DNA of 64,000 nt from Urmitella timonensis. Lineage in GTDB: Bacteria > Actinomycetota > Actinomycetes > Actinomycetales > Actinomycetaceae. Location of the stretch: assembly GCA_900120415.1 (NCBI GenBank), contig FQLW01000006.1, forward strand, positions 372,001-436,000. The letters run 5' to 3'. Both the position numbers and the translations under genes were made by a program. Positions 45,451 through 53,295 of the stretch are shown here, piece by piece. Position 1 is the first letter of the stretch; each line of letters begins with the position of its first letter. The notes below the pieces were generated by a model. It was not told the DNA's origin. It worked only from the letters and a program-made list of their open reading frames with translations, and made no database searches.

Positions 45451-46395
45451 ATGTTTTTGGAAGCAGGTGGGCTGGTGGTCGATAAACCGTGGGCCAGTAT
45501 CGATGAGCAAATCAATATCCTCACTCGTCGTGGCCTATTGGATGCCGGTGATTACCGCCGCGAGTTATCTACTGTCGGCTATTACCGGCTTTCGGGATAC
45601 TCCTACCCGCTGCGCCAGCCAGCTCCCGAAGGCTCACCTCGGCGGCGTTTAGATCGTTTCGTTCCCGGCACACGTATGCATCACGCGATTGAGCTGTACG
45701 AGTTTGACGAACAACTGCGTCTTGCTGTGTGGCGGGCGCTATGCAAGCTGGAGGTGTGCCTGCGAGTTGACGTGGGGCACGTGCTGGGTGAGATCGATCC
45801 GTTCATTCACCTCGACCTCGAACGGATTTGGCCGTCAGGCGCAATGCATCGCCGCGCAGTACTGTTCACGCAGAAGCTAGCCCAAACGCAGTCGCGCTCT
45901 ACAGAAGATTTCGTCACGCATTACAACCAGACCCACGACGGTCGTTTGCCGGTGTGGGTGGCCACCGAGATTCTTGAGTTCGGACAACTCGTGACCCTGT
46001 TTTCGTTGGCTCCCTTCGAACAGCGTCGTCGCATTGCTGACAAGTACTTGGCACGTGCCGACGAGTTGGAATCATGGATGCGCACCGTGAATTTCGTTCG
46101 TAACGTATGCGCTCACCACGCCAGACTATGGAACAGGCGACTCGTCATCCGTCCGTTGGTCAGACACCGCCGCAGTGACCAAACGCTATCGGCCGTGACA
46201 CATTCTTCAGGACGTATGTACACCGCGTTGGTGCTCACCGCATTCCTCTTGCGACGAGGAAATTTCACCGCTGAAATACAGGCCATCAGCGACGTCCTAG
46301 ACAGTTTCCCCACCGAAATTCCTGGCGTCGATCTAACGCACATAGGTGCCAGCCCCAGCTGGAAACAAGATCCCATCTGGACAATCAACAGCTAA
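45451..46395 (+). CDS. Abi_2 family abortive-infection protein
   Basis: A 314-residue protein with the Abi_2 (AbiD/AbiF-like) layout: KPWASIDEQINILTRRGLLD and a YYRLSGYSYPLR motif near the start, and a HEPN-type RxxxxH motif (RNVCAHHARLWNR) near residue 218. HEPN members are usually RNases that shut down the infected cell. It is on the plus strand with its own promoter, opposed to PolA, and overlaps its stop by 4 nt. It would protect the lysogen against other phages. Exact start uncertain. Confidence 0.9.
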   Translation: MFLEAGGLVVDKPWASIDEQINILTRRGLLDAGDYRRELSTVGYYRLSGYSYPLRQPAPEGSPRRRLDRFVPGTRMHHAIELYEFDEQLRLAVWRALCKLEVCLRVDVGHVLGEIDPFIHLDLERIWPSGAMHRRAVLFTQKLAQTQSRSTEDFVTHYNQTHDGRLPVWVATEILEFGQLVTLFSLAPFEQRRRIADKYLARADELESWMRTVNFVRNVCAHHARLWNRRLVIRPLVRHRRSDQTLSAVTHSSGRMYTALVLTAFLLRRGNFTAEIQAISDVLDSFPTEIPGVDLTHIGASPSWKQDPIWTINS

Positions 46396-48359
46396 TCCTT
46401 ACGGTAATAGGCGCACTCATACCCATCCGCGTCCAACGGTAATCCTTTGGCCCATGCTGGGAGGGTGGACATGAGTTTGCACGCGTCAGCAACGGTGAAG
46501 CCCGAGTTTGTGGGTTCGTCGATGACGATTTCGTCGTGAACATGCATCACAATCTTGTGCCCTGCCTTGGCGACTGCGTGCATGCCAACCACGAGTAGGT
46601 CACGGGCGATTGCTTGGACGATGTTCTCGACGAGTTTGCCTCCGTAGGTTTCGAGCTGTCCCCAGCGCCGTGCCGTGGTGGTTCCGGTGTAGGTGATGGA
46701 TGTCCCACCCCAACGGTTCTCGCCTAAGCGTGGCTGGATGTAGGAAAGCCGTCTTCCCGAGGGCAGCTTGATGAAGAGGATCCCGGACTCGACGCTAAAC
46801 CGCAGGTTACGGAGCCGGATCGGCTGGCGCGAGGTGATCGCAGCGATGGCTGCTTCTTCAACGTCTGCCCAGAGCTGGACGATGTGTGGGTTGGCGGCCC
46901 GCCATGCGTCGACGATAGGTTTGAGCTCGTGCTCGGCGAGTCCCATGGTAAGTGCTCCCATAGCTTTGAGCGCTCCGACGGAGCCGCCATAACCACAGGC
47001 GAGCACCGCGATCTTCCCCTTCTGTCGAAGCTCACCATTAACGCCGTGCTTCTCGACTGGGACGCCGAACATACGGCTCGCGGTTTCGCAGTAGAGGTCT
47101 TTGCCCTCACGGAAGGCTTGAAGGGTGGTGGTTTCTCCTGCGAGCCATGCGATGACACGCGCCTCAATCGCAGAAAAGTCCGCGACGATAAACCTGTGCC
47201 CAGGTGAAGGGATAAACGCGGTACGGATGAGTTGGCTGAGGGTGTCGGGCACGGACTCGTAGAGCAGCTCAAGTGCGTCGAGGTTGCCTGTTCTGACGAG
47301 TGTTCGTGCTTGGTCGAGGTCAGGCAGATAGTTCCTTGGGAGGTTTTGGACTTGGACGAGGCGTCCGGCGAAGCGCCCGGTACGACCCGCTCCATAGAAT
47401 TGGATGAGTCCGCGTGCCCGATCATCGGATCCGGTGACGTTTTGCATCGCCTGGTATTTCTTCACGCTCGATTTCGCCAAGTCGCCGCGCAGTTCGAGGA
47501 CTTCTTTCACCTCGCCAGTGGCGGTATCGAGGGCGGCATGGACGTCGGCTTTCGCTAGTGATTCGAGTTCGCAGCCGTGACCACGGAGCCATTGTTTGAG
47601 CTGGATGGGCGAGTTCGGATTCTCCAACCCAGTCAATGTCTGTGCCCGAGCGAGTGTCGCGTTGCGGTGGTGTTCATCCACGGCGACAGCGTTGTCCACG
47701 AGCGTGTGGTCGAGAAGAATCCCGGCATCGTTGATGGCTTGGTCGAGGGCGTAGGTGTCCCACTCGTCATCGGACATCGGAAATGATGCGAGCCGCTCGT
47801 GGATGGCTTGTTCGACTTCGACGTCGCGCCGGTTGTAATCAATGAAATGTGCCCACCCGGTCGGGTCAGCTGATGGTGGGTTCCTGTGTTTGCCACCGTT
47901 GAGGACTGAGGGTGTGGCGGGTGTGCAGAACTGCTTGATCAGCTTGCGCCCCGCAGAATCTTTTTGGACGTCGAGTTTGAGGACGGCGGCAACCGCGTCG
48001 AGGCTCATTGGCAGACCGAGGTAGGCGGACCAGATCATCGTGCACCGCCACTGCCTTGGGTCAAGAAACCCCTCGTCGAGAAGCTCGGGATGATGAGTGC
48101 GTAGCCAGGCAGACAGGCAGACTCGTTCGAAAGCGGCGTTATGCGCCCACTTGACCACACCCGAATCCACCAAAGCCGCCAGCACCTCGTCGGGCATTGA
48201 TTGTCCGCCTGCGAGATCCACCACTTTGACTGGTCCACCGTCGACCGAATATCCGAAGAGAAGCAGCTCGAAGGCTGGGTGCTCGGCATACGGGTAAACA
48301 CCCGTCTTGGCGAGTTGGACGGGGCTGAAAGATTCAATATCGCAGAAGAGTGTTCGCAT
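46392..48359 (-). CDS. Phage DNA polymerase I-type (family A)
   Basis: A 655-residue polymerase: N-terminal 3'-5' exonuclease (FCDIESFSPVQL, HNAAFERVCLS, NRRDVEVEQAIHE), and palm/finger motifs A (IVADFSAIEARVIAWLAG), B (KIAVLACGYGGSVGALKAMG) and C (VMHVHDEIVIDE). It replicates phage DNA. The ATG at 48359 (MRTLFCDIE) is preferred over the in-frame start at 48404. Confidence 0.94.
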   Translation of the reverse strand: MRTLFCDIESFSPVQLAKTGVYPYAEHPAFELLLFGYSVDGGPVKVVDLAGGQSMPDEVLAALVDSGVVKWAHNAAFERVCLSAWLRTHHPELLDEGFLDPRQWRCTMIWSAYLGLPMSLDAVAAVLKLDVQKDSAGRKLIKQFCTPATPSVLNGGKHRNPPSADPTGWAHFIDYNRRDVEVEQAIHERLASFPMSDDEWDTYALDQAINDAGILLDHTLVDNAVAVDEHHRNATLARAQTLTGLENPNSPIQLKQWLRGHGCELESLAKADVHAALDTATGEVKEVLELRGDLAKSSVKKYQAMQNVTGSDDRARGLIQFYGAGRTGRFAGRLVQVQNLPRNYLPDLDQARTLVRTGNLDALELLYESVPDTLSQLIRTAFIPSPGHRFIVADFSAIEARVIAWLAGETTTLQAFREGKDLYCETASRMFGVPVEKHGVNGELRQKGKIAVLACGYGGSVGALKAMGALTMGLAEHELKPIVDAWRAANPHIVQLWADVEEAAIAAITSRQPIRLRNLRFSVESGILFIKLPSGRRLSYIQPRLGENRWGGTSITYTGTTTARRWGQLETYGGKLVENIVQAIARDLLVVGMHAVAKAGHKIVMHVHDEIVIDEPTNSGFTVADACKLMSTLPAWAKGLPLDADGYECAYYRKD

Positions 48360-48436
48360 GACGGGGTTCCTTTCACACAGAGGAAAAGTGGAGGGAACCA
48401 ACAAGATGTGCTGATTCCCTCCACGTGTGGGGATGA

Positions 48437-48991
48437 TTAGTTTAGGAAGTCGTCATCAGCGGCGAAGGCACCGAAGTCAGTCTCAGCGCTCACGCGCCCA
48501 CCGCCAAGGCTCTCGCCGTCACGGGTCTTTTGAATGTTCCCGAGCCCGCAGGCGATACCGCGGTTGCCGTTCGTGTTAAACGCATAGAAGGACAGGGATA
48601 CGCGCGCGTAGCAGCCCGAGTACACCTCGGCGCGATCCAGGATCGGGGCGACGCTCTGATCGACGATCTGCGGAGCGGTCAGCGAGTTGGCGTTGAGGAA
48701 GTAGGCGCCCTTGTAGGCTTCGTCGTCGCGCTCAATATCTCCGTCACGCAACGGGAGCTTGAGGGCGGCCTTGTTGGGTCGCTTACCACCAAACTTGGCC
48801 GTCCCGGCGTCGATCGCGGCGTCGATGGCCTTCTCGATCGCGGCAATGGTGGCGGTGTCGGACTTGGGGATGATCAGGGAGACGGAGTACTTGGGTTTGC
48901 CTCCCTGGATGGAGTTCGGCTCCCACACATGCGCATAGCTGAGGCGAACTTCGCCGGTGACGATACGGGTCGGATTAGTTGTAGTTGTCAT
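48437..48991 (-). CDS. DUF2815 protein (probable ssDNA-binding)
   Basis: A 184-residue protein: RIVTGEVRLSYAHVWEPNSI, KYSVSLIIPKSDTATI and AYKGAYFLNANS match DUF2815, which occurs beside phage PolA and DUF2800 and is thought to bind single-stranded DNA. The acidic tail is like that of SSB proteins. Confidence 0.85.
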   Translation of the reverse strand: MTTTTNPTRIVTGEVRLSYAHVWEPNSIQGGKPKYSVSLIIPKSDTATIAAIEKAIDAAIDAGTAKFGGKRPNKAALKLPLRDGDIERDDEAYKGAYFLNANSLTAPQIVDQSVAPILDRAEVYSGCYARVSLSFYAFNTNGNRGIACGLGNIQKTRDGESLGGGRVSAETDFGAFAADDDFLN

Positions 48992-49013
48992 GATCTTTTC
49001 TGCTTTCTACTTG

Positions 49014-50150
49014 TTACTTGTTGGGTTGAAAATCGGTGGCCGCACTCACCAGATCAAGCGCTGGCCGTTTATCGGATGCAGGGACCAATGTGGGTTTGCC
49101 TGCAGGTTTGGTCACGAGATCACCGAGGATCTCGTTGAAGGCGGGTTTACCCATCAGCTTTTCCATGGCTGTGAGGGTGATGAGCTTGCGATCCCAGATG
49201 TCCCTATAACCAGCCGCCTCAGCCGCCGCAGCGACGTCTTTCTCGGAGGTGTATTTGCGTACCGACCTGCCTGCGACGAGCTTGAACCCCTCAAAGACCA
49301 CACCCTGATTGACAGCCTTGGAAAGCGCGTAGGCTTCCACGTCGGATGCCCACGTTTTGAGCTGCGGAATCCTCGTGAGCACGTCAGCAATCTCCGCATC
49401 ACTCAGCTCGGCCGGTGGGACGAACTCGAGCTTGGCAAGTTGAAGGTTGGCTTCGGCTCGTGCTCGACACGTTGGCGCGATACGACAGAACTGACACCAC
49501 GAGCCCGGACAAAACTCACCCTCACCAGCCGAGGCCAGCTCAGCTTTCGGTTTCACCTCGGTTTCAGCCCACTGTTCGAGCTCGGCAACAGAGATTTCCC
49601 AGGTGTCGACGTTCGCCCGGCGCGGCTGATAGATCGTCACTGATACCGTCTCGATGTCGTACAGGCTCCCGAAAGCGTGGAGCGCACCGAGCGCATACAG
49701 CATCAACTGCGGGTTGTTCACGGCTTCAACCAACACGCCTTGCCCGTATTTGAGATCAATGATCTGCAAGGTGGGTTCGGCGATGATCACGCAATCCCCG
49801 GTGCCAAAACTGCCAGGAACAATGTGGGAGAAGTCCAGGCGCTGTTCGATCAGCACCTGCGGATCGCCACAGGTCTCCTGGGCGATGGAGATGTGTTCTT
49901 GCACAAACGACACATAGTCGTCGGTCAAGGTTTCCATCTCGTCATCAATCCAGGCCGAGACCGGACGCTTCGAGCGCTGCTTGAGAGCCCTGCGGAGTTT
50001 GTGCTCCGCCAAGGCATGAGCGGCGGTTCCTTGCTCAGCAGCAGCAGACGTTGACTCCGGCTCATCCGATTCGAGCCGAGCTGAAGGTGTGCAGTTGAGC
50101 CACCTGTGTGCCCCAGATGCCGAGAGGAGGGCGTGGTCAGACGGTGTCAT
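49014..50150 (-). CDS. DUF2800 protein (PD-(D/E)XK nuclease-like, Cas4-type)
   Basis: A 378-residue protein with an N-terminal HALLSASGAHRWLNCTPSARLE, a QGTAAHALAEHKLR helix, a central nuclease core (FGTGDCVIIAEPTLQIIDLKYG) and a CPGSWCQFCRIAPTC cysteine cluster, as in Cas4/RecB-like exonucleases with an iron-sulfur site. It belongs to phage recombination/replication. Start at 50150 overlaps the previous gene by 14 nt. Confidence 0.87.
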   Translation of the reverse strand: MTPSDHALLSASGAHRWLNCTPSARLESDEPESTSAAAEQGTAAHALAEHKLRRALKQRSKRPVSAWIDDEMETLTDDYVSFVQEHISIAQETCGDPQVLIEQRLDFSHIVPGSFGTGDCVIIAEPTLQIIDLKYGQGVLVEAVNNPQLMLYALGALHAFGSLYDIETVSVTIYQPRRANVDTWEISVAELEQWAETEVKPKAELASAGEGEFCPGSWCQFCRIAPTCRARAEANLQLAKLEFVPPAELSDAEIADVLTRIPQLKTWASDVEAYALSKAVNQGVVFEGFKLVAGRSVRKYTSEKDVAAAAEAAGYRDIWDRKLITLTAMEKLMGKPAFNEILGDLVTKPAGKPTLVPASDKRPALDLVSAATDFQPNK

Positions 50151-50550
50151 TAGCAATCTCCTTCGCCTGTTCGAGCAGCCAGCCGAACTTCGACGGATCC
50201 ACCGCTGAGAGCTTGTCCGCACCAGCCTCGACGATCAGCTCACGAACCTTTGCGGTGTGGCCTTGCGCTGAGAGCTCGGAAAGAAAAGCACGTACTTCTT
50301 CGAGCGCCACTACCGGTTCAGGTTCAACCTCCGGCTCGTCCGCGAGTAGTTCTGGCTGGCTGTGCACAGCTGGGATGGTTTCGAAGGGTTCCTTGATCTG
50401 CAGGGCAAGCTCTGGGCGTTCACCAGGCATTCCTGCGTGGTCTTCGAAACTCTCCTCAACGATCTGCTGAGCCCGCGCAAGCAAATCGGCGAGCGACCGC
50501 AGCGCCTGGTTCCCATCACGAATAAAGGCATTGAGCTGTGACATCATCAT
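50137..50550 (-). CDS. Hypothetical phage early protein
   Basis: A ~137-residue protein without recognised domain: a helical N-terminal part, an acidic Pro/Glu-rich middle and a C-terminal part with a LSAQGHTAKVRELIVEAGADKLSAVDP segment. It starts in an ATGATGATG cluster overlapping the previous stop, so it is clearly coupled to the neighbours. Confidence 0.6.
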   Translation of the reverse strand: MMMSQLNAFIRDGNQALRSLADLLARAQQIVEESFEDHAGMPGERPELALQIKEPFETIPAVHSQPELLADEPEVEPEPVVALEEVRAFLSELSAQGHTAKVRELIVEAGADKLSAVDPSKFGWLLEQAKEIANDTV

Positions 50551-50783
50551 TTGGACTCACCCGTCTTGAGAGCATCAGCCAATGCCATGAGGTCGTCATC
50601 GGTGTTTTCGGTGATGTCGATCTGCTTGACCGAATCACCAGGAACAAGAATCATGACTTTGCGCGGGCTACCAAGCAGTAGGCGCATGAACCGTTCACGC
50701 AGCGTCACGTTCTTAGTTGCGACGATTCCGGGGTCGTCAGGGATACGCCGGGCAATATGAAGCTTGAGACTATGTCGAGCCAT
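50547..50783 (-). CDS. Small conserved phage protein
   Basis: A 78-residue basic protein. It is the first gene of the DUF2800/DUF2815 operon, with an AAAGGTAAG before the ATG. Family unknown. Copy 4 of the intergenic motif lies 52 nt upstream. Confidence 0.6.
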   Translation of the reverse strand: MARHSLKLHIARRIPDDPGIVATKNVTLRERFMRLLLGSPRKVMILVPGDSVKQIDITENTDDDLMALADALKTGESK

Positions 50784-50801
50784 CGGGCTTACCTTTCTTC
50801 C

Positions 50802-51479
50802 TCATTTGTGGGAGTAGCCCGGTTGGCTTCTCCCTTTCACCCCACTGCCGACACCACCGAAAGTGTTAAATCGGGCATCCTCAACCGCCTGTCGAATCAG
50901 CGGTTTTACCTCTGCCACTAGCTGCGATACCCGAGCACGGGTCAACCCCATATCGCGTGCCACCTGCGCCTGATTGAGCTTGTCGGTTGCAAGAAGGCGC
51001 GTCATCACCTCATGATGCTGAGGATCCAAACCAGCGATGACGCCACGCATAGCCTCGAGCTCACGGGTGTGCTCGACGCTGTCCTCGCGTTCGATGACCT
51101 GGTCTTCAGCGCTGATACCCGGTGAAGCTGGATCAAGGTCGATGTCGAGCATCTGCTCATACGAAAACGGCTTGTTATTCGGGACGCGGCATCCACGTCG
51201 AGGACCGCACTCAGCCCCGCACGTGCATGTCTTCTTACCCTTGCCGCGATCGGCGCGAACCGCCTTATGCGTGGCCGCTTCTTCTGCGTTCCACAACTCG
51301 TCGAGAATCTTCTGCGGTGTGCGGGGCTTGACCTGGTTGAGTGGAACACCAGTTGTGGCGGCGCGTTGCTGGCGGTCGGTTGCGATCATGAGAGCGAACT
51401 CGCCAGGGTCAATGTCGAAAGTGTCAGTGATGGACTCGTTCTTGTTGTTATCTGCTTCGTGCCTGAAGGTGACCTTCAT
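50802..51479 (-). CDS. Sigma-70-like regulator of the early genes
   Basis: A 225-residue protein. The C-terminal part has a sigma region 4-type HTH (LNQAQVARDMGLTRARVSQLVAEVKPLI, residues ~170-200). The middle contains a Cys-rich CTCGAECGPRRGC segment, possibly metal-binding. The likely role is to direct or regulate prophage transcription. Its last ~20 codons run through copy 4 of the intergenic motif. Confidence 0.72.
   Translation of the reverse strand: MKVTFRHEADNNKNESITDTFDIDPGEFALMIATDRQQRAATTGVPLNQVKPRTPQKILDELWNAEEAATHKAVRADRGKGKKTCTCGAECGPRRGCRVPNNKPFSYEQMLDIDLDPASPGISAEDQVIEREDSVEHTRELEAMRGVIAGLDPQHHEVMTRLLATDKLNQAQVARDMGLTRARVSQLVAEVKPLIRQAVEDARFNTFGGVGSGVKGRSQPGYSHK
50835..50872 (-). 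repeat. Prophage intergenic motif, copy 4
   Basis: Minus strand: GATTTAACACTTTCGGTGGT then GTCGGCAGTGGGGTGAAA. It lies inside the 3' end of the sigma-like gene, upstream of the small early gene. Confidence 0.75.
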
Positions 51480-51540
51480 CGAAGGATCTCCATTTCTCCG
51501 GGAATCCCGGTGATGTGGAGACCTGATCTGTTTGGCTCAG

Positions 51541-51659
51541 ATCACTAGTGAGAACTGCTAGGAAGACGACAAAGGCGAGCCACCCCACACGCCCCTCAGC
51601 AAAGAGGGGTTGGGTGAGGTGACCCGCCGAGCGCTCCCAGAGCAGGTCTCACTAGTGAT
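51541..51659. promoter_or_regulatory. Inverted pair of 13-bp sites with internal hairpin (possible operators)
   Basis: ATCACTAGTGAGA (51541-51553) and TCTCACTAGTGAT (51647-51659) are exact reverse complements, each with the palindrome TCACTAGTGA. A CCCCTC/GAGGGG hairpin (51592-51609) lies between. The pair is upstream of the sigma-like gene, where a phage repressor would be expected to bind. Confidence 0.55.
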
Positions 51660-51831
51660 TTGTTTGTCTAACCCCCACGGCCTGCACCCGCCATAGGGCT
51701 TGCTCATCCGCCAGATGAGCTCCCGAACAATCACGCTCAGGCTTGGAGAACGTCAGTGCCGGTGGCCACCAGCACTACCGTCCCCACCCACCCGGTCCGA
51801 ACTGTGTCGAAACCGAGTGGGCTGTGTACGA

Positions 51832-52104
51832 CTACTTGCCGCGCTTGGACGGCTTAGTCTGCGCTAATGCCGAGGCGGCAACGGACTTGGTCCGCGCCGA
51901 AGAACGGCCATCGCGCAGCACAGCTGATGCCTTGCGTGCCACAGCACGCGATGTCTGCTTACGGTTCCTACCCACGCTCTTCACCTCCTTCGCTCTCGCT
52001 ACGACACCCACCACCACTTGGTGCGTGTTCATGAGCGTTCGCGCGAGTCGGCGTGCGATAATGAGATGACAGTTGCTCGTCTCGTCGGCTCGTGTTTTGC
52101 TCAC
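51832..52104 (-). CDS. Small basic phage protein (uncertain)
   Basis: A 90-residue, Lys/Arg/Ser/Ala-rich protein (SRAVARKASAVLRDG, SVAASALAQTKPSKR). Small, basic, Ala/Ser-rich proteins with this ending are frequent in actinobacterial phages. The start may be 52032. It is the only candidate in the 51480-52200 region. Confidence 0.45.
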   Translation of the reverse strand: MSKTRADETSNCHLIIARRLARTLMNTHQVVVGVVARAKEVKSVGRNRKQTSRAVARKASAVLRDGRSSARTKSVAASALAQTKPSKRGK

Positions 52105-52127
52105 ATACTCATCAAACGCTGTGGTTT

Positions 52128-52187
52128 TGGGACTTCAGATCGGTGAGGGAAGCAAAAACTGGGACTTCTGGGACTAGTTTTGGGACT
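52128..52187 (+). promoter_or_regulatory. Four TGGGACT repeats upstream of the defence operon
   Basis: TGGGACT occurs at 52128, 52160, 52169 and 52181 in direct orientation, ending 24 nt before the first gene. Likely an operator or regulator-binding cluster. No clear -10/-35 pair is visible. Confidence 0.5.
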
Positions 52188-52210
52188 CGGCATAGAGGAG
52201 CGTGACGCAT

Positions 52211-53059
52211 ATGGGTTTGCCCGAGTTTTGTCGCGCTGTTTATAAGCGGAAGAGTCCCATCACTAACCAGGCAAAATTCGTCCAAGCCGTATTCCAACAC
52301 GCTGGCAGCGCAGAGCGGTTAGATGACGAGTACGCACGCAAGATCTTCACCGGAGCAAAACCGATCTCCGAACCGCAATACGAATCATTTTCAACGCCGG
52401 TGAACAAGAAATCTTTGCATGATTTCCTTCTTAGCCACCTGAGGCCCCTCCCAAGCACGAAGCGCACGTTGGATGATCGTTGCCAAGAAGTCGGCAAAGA
52501 CGCCGGGCTGCCCTCAACCCTCACTATCGAACCAGAAGCGTTCATTTGGGCACTCACAGATTGGTTCGACGCGATCATCCACGATCCAAACCATTGCGAT
52601 GTCCTCGAACACTGCTACCGACTTCGCCTTGAAGGCCAGGAACCAGACGAGATCAACCCTGCACCGCAGCCGCTCTATCAAGGAGATCGCGTCGACGTGA
52701 CGGAACCGCCCGCACTGCAAAAACACAAGCCAGGATTTTGGGCCGAGTTCACTCACACATGGACACTGCGCAACGTTGGCAGCATCGACTGGACCAGTCG
52801 GACACTCGTCTGTACGAATCCAACAGACCCGCGAATACGACCCGTCGGCACCAAACAAATCGCCATTCCTGAAAGCCCACCAGCGACAAGAAAGTTCATC
52901 AAGATTTCTTGCACGTTTCGGGCGCAAGGCTATGAAGGGGCGGCCTCAAGCCACTGGGAAATGCGCAACCAGGAAGGCGAGAACTGCTTCCCTCAAGCGA
53001 CTACAACATTCAATGTCGATGCCACAGTTATTAACCCGGATCTTCACTCGACAAGGTAG
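52211..53059 (+). CDS. Bacterial NBR1-type Ig domain protein
   Basis: A 282-residue protein. Residues ~173-274 match the NBR1 central (Ig-like, FW) domain: THTWTLRNVGSIDWTSRTLVC with the characteristic Trp pair, an IPESPPATRKFIKISCTFRA middle and SSHWEMRNQEGENCFP. In eukaryotes this domain is in selective autophagy receptors; in bacteria it is found in actinobacterial regulators and secreted proteins, and its ligands are unknown. The N-terminal ~170 residues are helical without a recognised family. Start ATG at 52211 (GAGGAG 10 nt upstream); a GTG at 52202 is possible. First gene of the operon, 2 nt before the next. Confidence 0.8.
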   Translation: MGLPEFCRAVYKRKSPITNQAKFVQAVFQHAGSAERLDDEYARKIFTGAKPISEPQYESFSTPVNKKSLHDFLLSHLRPLPSTKRTLDDRCQEVGKDAGLPSTLTIEPEAFIWALTDWFDAIIHDPNHCDVLEHCYRLRLEGQEPDEINPAPQPLYQGDRVDVTEPPALQKHKPGFWAEFTHTWTLRNVGSIDWTSRTLVCTNPTDPRIRPVGTKQIAIPESPPATRKFIKISCTFRAQGYEGAASSHWEMRNQEGENCFPQATTTFNVDATVINPDLHSTR

Positions 53060-53061
53060 GG

Positions 53062-53295
53062 ATGATGAGCGAAGCTGAATTAGAAAACTGGGTCACCATG
53101 AAAGAAGCACAAGCTCACCTCGGTGTGCGCCGGGAAACCATCACGAAATGGATCGTGACGCACAATCTTCCCGCCTACAAAGTCGGCAGGGTCTGGAAAT
53201 TCAAACTCTCAGAAATCGACGAATGGGTCCGCACCGGTCAAGCCGCAGAAGAACCACATCCCAACAACACTCACGAGCCTAAGGAGGAACGCTAA
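53062..53295 (+). CDS. Excisionase/MerR-type helix-turn-helix protein
   Basis: A 77-residue protein with the excisionase-family HTH pattern WVTMKEAQAHLGVRRETITKWI and YKVGRVWKFKLSEIDEWV. Single-domain proteins of this type often precede type III methyltransferase genes. The stop overlaps the mod start by 1 nt. Probably a DNA-binding regulator of the operon. Confidence 0.88.
   Translation: MMSEAELENWVTMKEAQAHLGVRRETITKWIVTHNLPAYKVGRVWKFKLSEIDEWVRTGQAAEEPHPNNTHEPKEER

Noticed and set aside
52112-52300. 62-codon minus-strand frame across the start of the NBR1-Ig gene
   Set aside because: It overlaps the repeat cluster and the coding start and shows no domain or ribosome site.
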